A stretch of DNA of 7,403 nucleotides from Nitrospinota bacterium (GTDB lineage: Bacteria > UBA8248): assembly GCA_029937135.1 (NCBI GenBank), contig JAPYQX010000143.1, positions 1 to 7,403 of the forward strand. Direction: 5' to 3'. Under the pieces are notes generated by a model, which searched no databases, was not told the origin of the DNA, and saw nothing but the letters and a program-made list of their open reading frames with translations. A program made the position numbers and the translations under genes. Below, in pieces: positions 5,021 to 7,403 of the stretch. Within the stretch, counting starts at the first letter, position 1, and every line of letters begins with the position of its first letter.

Positions 5021-6019
5021 CTACTCCCTGAAATCCTTCATTTCGACCGCGCGGGCGGTTTTGACGCTCTCGGCCATGGCCTCGAGGACGGCGGCGATTT
5101 CGAGCCCCTCGGCCCCGCCCGCCTCGGGGGTCTCACCGGTGCGAATGTAATGTGCAAAATGCACCAGCTCCTCCGCCACGCCGTCGCCCGCGTCCACGGG
5201 GATTTCCCGCCTGACCATCTCGTCTTTTTTCTGAATGAAAAGCCTGGAGCCGTCCTGTTCACTCCAGGCCCCGGCCTCTGTGCCGAGGGCGGCGGAGGTG
5301 ATGAACATGGGGACGACGGCCGAGGTTCCGACATAGCCGAGGGGCCCGCTCTCGAATTCAAGGGCGATGGCCGTCACGTCGTCGAGGTTCGTTTTGCCGA
5401 AAAGTTTCTTGCTGAATGCGGCGAGGCGCTCAATCCGCCCTCCGGCGAAGGCGCAAAGCAGATCGACCATATGGATTCCCAGGCCGGTCATCCCTCCCAG
5501 GGGGGATTCGGCGGGGTCGCCCCGCCAGCCCGCCCTCGGGGCCTGAAAGATGGGCCGCGAGTAGTTGCCCTCAAGCTGATGGAGCATTCCCAGCTCGCCC
5601 GCCTCGATCATTTCGAGAATGCGGCGGTTCGCCCCAAACCACCGGCGCTTGTGCCCCACCTGAAGGGTGCGTTCCGCCCGCTCCGCGGTTTCGATAATGC
5701 GTCTCGCCTCTGCCGCCGTCAGCGCGAAAGGCTTTTCGACGAACAGGTGCTTGCCCGCCGAGGCCGCCTCGCAGGCGACATCCGCGTGGGTCGAGTGCGG
5801 GGTCGCGACGATCACGCCCTCCACCTCGCTGTCATTCAGCAATTCTTCATAACTCGCGGGCGGGCGCGCGCCGGTCTCTTCAGCAAACGAGGCGCAGGTC
5901 TCCTCCACCGGGTCGAAGCAGCGCACGATTTCAACCTTGCCGCTACGGGCGGCGGCGGCGAGGGTCCTGGCCCACTGGCCGAGACCCATCGAGGCCAGAC
6001 GCACTTTTTCTCCGGTCAT
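5021..6019 (-). CDS. Gfo/Idh/MocA family NAD(P)-dependent oxidoreductase
   Basis: The 332-residue protein is full length for the family. The N-terminal Rossmann fold begins at V-R-L-A-S-M-G-L-G-Q-W-A (dinucleotide-binding G12, G14). The family signature E95-K96-P97-F is followed by a G-H-K-R-R segment carrying the usual catalytic Lys (about 124). The C-terminal alpha/beta domain has G-x-x-G-L-G-I-H183-M-V-D186, the usual substrate-site His/Asp. Members oxidise or reduce hydroxyl/keto groups of sugars, inositols and related compounds using NAD(P). ATG at 6019 is chosen because GGAGAG lies three to four bases upstream; the GTG at 6040 has no such site. The gene follows the interrupted cupin by about 50 bp with two small hairpins between, consistent with co-transcription. 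The stop is TAG. Confidence 0.9.
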   Translation of the reverse strand: MTGEKVRLASMGLGQWARTLAAAARSGKVEIVRCFDPVEETCASFAEETGARPPASYEELLNDSEVEGVIVATPHSTHADVACEAASAGKHLFVEKPFALTAAEARRIIETAERAERTLQVGHKRRWFGANRRILEMIEAGELGMLHQLEGNYSRPIFQAPRAGWRGDPAESPLGGMTGLGIHMVDLLCAFAGGRIERLAAFSKKLFGKTNLDDVTAIALEFESGPLGYVGTSAVVPMFITSAALGTEAGAWSEQDGSRLFIQKKDEMVRREIPVDAGDGVAEELVHFAHYIRTGETPEAGGAEGLEIAAVLEAMAESVKTARAVEMKDFRE

Positions 6020-6048
6020 TTTCTCTCCGTTTACTTCCACATGGCGAC

Positions 6049-6079
6049 CAGCCTCACGGCTGGGACAGCCTCACGGCTG
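6049..6079 (-). repeat. Tandem pair of identical GNRA-loop hairpins
   Basis: The 14-mer CAGCCTCACGGCTG occurs at 6049-6062 and 6066-6079, three bases apart (period 17). In the - strand RNA each copy folds as CAGCC-GUGA-GGCUG, a 5-bp stem capped by a GNRA tetraloop. The stop codon of the first cupin (TGA, 6073-6071) forms part of one tetraloop. The pair occupies most of the cupin/oxidoreductase junction. Confidence 0.6.
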
Positions 6080-6400
6080 CGTCAGTTTGCTCAGATCGCG
6101 GGCCGGACTGTAGACCGAAACGATCTTGGGTTGAGCGAGAGTTTCGATGCGGTGGGAACGCCCGCCGGGAATCTGAATGGCGTTGCCCGCCTCGACCTCC
6201 TGTTCCCCCTCGCCCTAGAGGCTGACCTTGAGCCGGCCCTCCAGGAGATAGACGATCTGCTCTTGGGGATGACTGTGCTCCTGAACCACGTTCGCCTCCC
6301 GGTCAAGAAAGAGCATCGTCAGATTTTCCCCCTGGAGCACCTTGCGGTTCGTACCCTTTAAAACATCGAATTCCATTCCGTTCAGATCCACAAATCCCAT
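6071..6400 (-). pseudogene. Single-domain cupin interrupted by in-frame TAG
   Basis: The start is ATG at 6400-6398 with GGGAGAG six bases upstream. The frame contains 109 codons before TGA at 6073-6071, but codon 62 (6217-6215) is TAG. Both cupin motifs are intact and in frame on either side. Motif 1 before it is H42-x-H44-x3-Q48-x6-G55; motif 2 after it is G72-x5-P78-x-G80-x2-H83. The TAG falls in the variable loop between the motifs. The truncated 61-residue product would lack half the beta-barrel and one metal ligand. If read through, it is a standard small metal-binding cupin. The amidohydrolase and oxidoreductase downstream both use TAG as their terminal stop, so general reassignment of TAG is unlikely. 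Recent nonsense mutation or a base error are the simplest causes. Confidence 0.8.
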
Positions 6401-6451
6401 GTGTAACTCTCCCGGTTGCCGGGACCCCCGGCCCCGTTGTCTGAAAAAAAG

Positions 6452-6490
6452 CCAAAATATTCGAATGGCTGTGTATTTGGCCCCAAAATA
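6452..6490. repeat. Repeated CCAAAATA / TATTTGG boxes, operator candidate
   Basis: CCAAAATA occurs at 6452-6459 and 6483-6490, 31 bp apart (about three helical turns). TATTTGG in inverse orientation lies between them at 6474-6480, and GTATTT (6473-6478) is an exact inverse of AAATAC (6486-6491). This could be a regulator site for both divergent genes. Confidence 0.35.
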
Positions 6491-6565
6491 CCATTAATTG
6501 TGACCCGGCGCCCGGTGCCGGGGCCTCGCGCCCGCCGGACGGGAGGAAATTCCGGGGCGCTCGCG

Positions 6566-6571
6566 TATAAT
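6566..6571 (+). promoter_or_regulatory. Candidate -10 element of the SDR gene
   Basis: A perfect TATAAT lies 120 bases before the SDR ATG, implying a leader of roughly 110 bases. The -35 position 17 bases upstream (around 6543-6548) does not match consensus, so activation by a regulator or a different sigma factor would be needed. Confidence 0.4.
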
Positions 6572-6676
6572 CGCCCTGCCCTCGGGCGGCGGATTCTTTT
6601 TCTTTTACCGGTCTTTCTTACTCCAGGTTTTCTTTCTCCTGGCTGGCTTTCACCAAGCTGGCCGGACTCATACAGG

Positions 6677-6684
6677 AAAAGGAG
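6677..6684 (+). promoter_or_regulatory. Ribosome binding site of the SDR gene
   Basis: AAAAGGAG lies seven bases before the ATG at 6692 and fixes the start. Confidence 0.75.
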
Positions 6685-6691
6685 TTTTTCT

Positions 6692-7403
6692 ATGCGTCTC
6701 AAGGATAAAACAGCGGTCGTCACCGGCGCCGCTCAGGGCATCGGCCGGGCCGTTGTCCAGGCCTTCGCGGCCGAGGGCGCCCGCGTCATCGCCGTGGACC
6801 TGAACGAGGAGGGCGGCGAGGAGACCGCGCGGCTGGCCCGCGATGCGGGCGGCGGGGCCGTTTTTCACCGCGCCGACGTGAGCCGGGTGGCCGAGGTCGA
6901 GGGCATGATGGATCGGTGCGAATCAGAGTTTGGCCCCATCGACATCATGGTGAACAACGCAGGCATCGTCCGCGCCGCCATGCTCCACAAAATGACCGAG
7001 GAGCAGTTCGACTCCGTGATCGCCGTTCACCTCAAGGGCACATGGGCGGGCACCCAGGCCGCCGCCAAACGGATGATCCCCCGCGAGAGCGGGCGCATCA
7101 TTAACGTCACCTCGGGCGCGGGGCTTCGCGGCACCATCGGCCAGATCAACTACTCCTCCGCCAAGATGGGCATCGTCGGCGTCACCAAGAGCGCCTCGAG
7201 GGAGCTTGGCCGCTACGGCATCACCGTCAACTGCATCTCGCCTGCGGCGATCACGCCGATGACCGACACCATCCGGACCGACGAGCGCTTTCAGGCGAAA
7301 TACCTCGAGCGCATCCCGCTCGGGCGCTGGGGCACGGCCGAGGAAATGGCGGGAGGGTTTGTTTTTCTCGCCTCGGACGAGGCCGGCTACGTCACCGGGA
7401 TCG
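6692..7403 (+). CDS. Short-chain dehydrogenase/reductase (classical SDR), 3' end beyond the window
   Basis: 237 codons are present without a stop; classical SDRs are about 245-255 residues, so only a short C-terminus is missing. The cofactor motif T11-G-A-A-Q-G-I-G18 lies at the N-terminus, and D36 at the end of the second beta strand (A-V-D-L-N) favours NAD(H) over NADP(H). N88-N-A-G91 follows, and the catalytic set is Ser141, Tyr154 and Lys158 (Y-S-S-A-K). The late segment I-S-P-A-A-I-T-P-M-T and the G-T-A-E-E-M-A-G-G-F-V-F-L-A-S-D motif are typical of the FabG-like subgroup. It should interconvert a secondary alcohol and a ketone; it could act on a 3-hydroxyacyl thioester or on a small hydroxylated compound. 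It is transcribed divergently from the cupin/oxidoreductase cluster. Confidence 0.9.
   Translation, partial: MRLKDKTAVVTGAAQGIGRAVVQAFAAEGARVIAVDLNEEGGEETARLARDAGGGAVFHRADVSRVAEVEGMMDRCESEFGPIDIMVNNAGIVRAAMLHKMTEEQFDSVIAVHLKGTWAGTQAAAKRMIPRESGRIINVTSGAGLRGTIGQINYSSAKMGIVGVTKSASRELGRYGITVNCISPAAITPMTDTIRTDERFQAKYLERIPLGRWGTAEEMAGGFVFLASDEAGYVTGI

Larger units (their letters stand above)
6401..6691. promoter_or_regulatory. Divergent control region between cupin and SDR genes
   Basis: This 291-bp gap separates the - strand cluster from the + strand SDR. From the left it holds: a GC hairpin GCCGGG-ACC-CCCGGC (6418-6432) just upstream of the cupin's Shine-Dalgarno site; an AT-rich island (6444-6500) with repeated CCAAAATA boxes; a second GC hairpin CCCGGC/GCCGGG (6504-6522); a perfect TATAAT (6566-6571); a pyrimidine-rich leader (about 6593-6640); and the SDR Shine-Dalgarno site. 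No ORF here looks real. Confidence 0.55.

Noticed and set aside
6215..6217. Pyrrolysine or reassigned TAG codon
   Set aside because: No pyl gene or insertion element is visible, and at least two nearby genes use TAG as their terminal stop. Kept only as a remote possibility in the findings.
5150..6361. A 403-codon open frame on the + strand
   Set aside because: It is antisense to the oxidoreductase and the cupin, which have clear family motifs and ribosome sites. Long antisense frames are expected in GC-rich genes, and the translation is low-complexity and unrecognisable.
6504..6522. GC-rich hairpin as a terminator of the - or + transcripts
   Set aside because: No U-tract on either strand, and it lies in a divergent gap where no transcript should end.

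Overview
The window is GC-rich bacterial DNA. Almost every gene has a clear Shine-Dalgarno site, intergenic gaps are short, and the content is catabolic: acyl-CoA chemistry, cupins, a cyclic amidohydrolase, oxidoreductases and a vicinal-oxygen-chelate (VOC) enzyme. This suggests a metabolically versatile, free-living environmental bacterium. No marker gene is present to name a phylum. No phage, insertion sequence, CRISPR array or rRNA was seen.

Layout. (1) Positions 2-1405, + strand: the C-terminal tail of an ATP-grasp acyl-CoA synthetase, two small hot-dog subunits that look like a heteromeric enoyl-CoA hydratase/3-hydroxyacyl-CoA dehydratase, and a small PPOX/flavin-fold protein. The last two overlap at a TGATG junction, and the set reads as one acyl-CoA operon. 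(2) Positions 1402-6400, - strand, read right to left: a cupin interrupted by an in-frame TAG, a Gfo/Idh/MocA oxidoreductase, a dihydropyrimidinase/hydantoinase-like amidohydrolase, a second cupin, a luciferase-domain (DUF5519) protein, a VOC protein with a one-base frameshift, and a 58-codon ORF overlapping the VOC stop by ATGA. This last ORF ends against the + operon, so the two stop codons overlap tail to tail. (3) Positions 6401-6691: a divergent control region. (4) Positions 6692-7403, + strand: a short-chain dehydrogenase/reductase (SDR) that runs off the window.

How the genes may work together (inference). The - strand set combines an NAD(P)-linked oxidoreductase, a cyclic amide/imide hydrolase, two cupins and a possible ring-cleavage-type VOC enzyme. 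That mix fits catabolism of a small oxygenated or N-heterocyclic compound, and the + operon could handle CoA-thioester products. No substrate can be read from the sequence.

Main anomalies. Two genes of the - strand cluster carry single-nucleotide lesions with otherwise intact family motifs on both sides (TAG at 6215-6217; frameshift in 1958-1964). This means recent decay, sequence error or, less likely, recoding. Structured non-coding elements include two tandem GNRA-loop hairpins at the cupin/oxidoreductase junction (6049-6079), an interlocked pair of inverted repeats able to form a pseudoknot upstream of the amidohydrolase (4940-4999), a tRNA-Gln-like fragment (3376-3418), and repeated AT-rich boxes in the divergent region (6452-6490).
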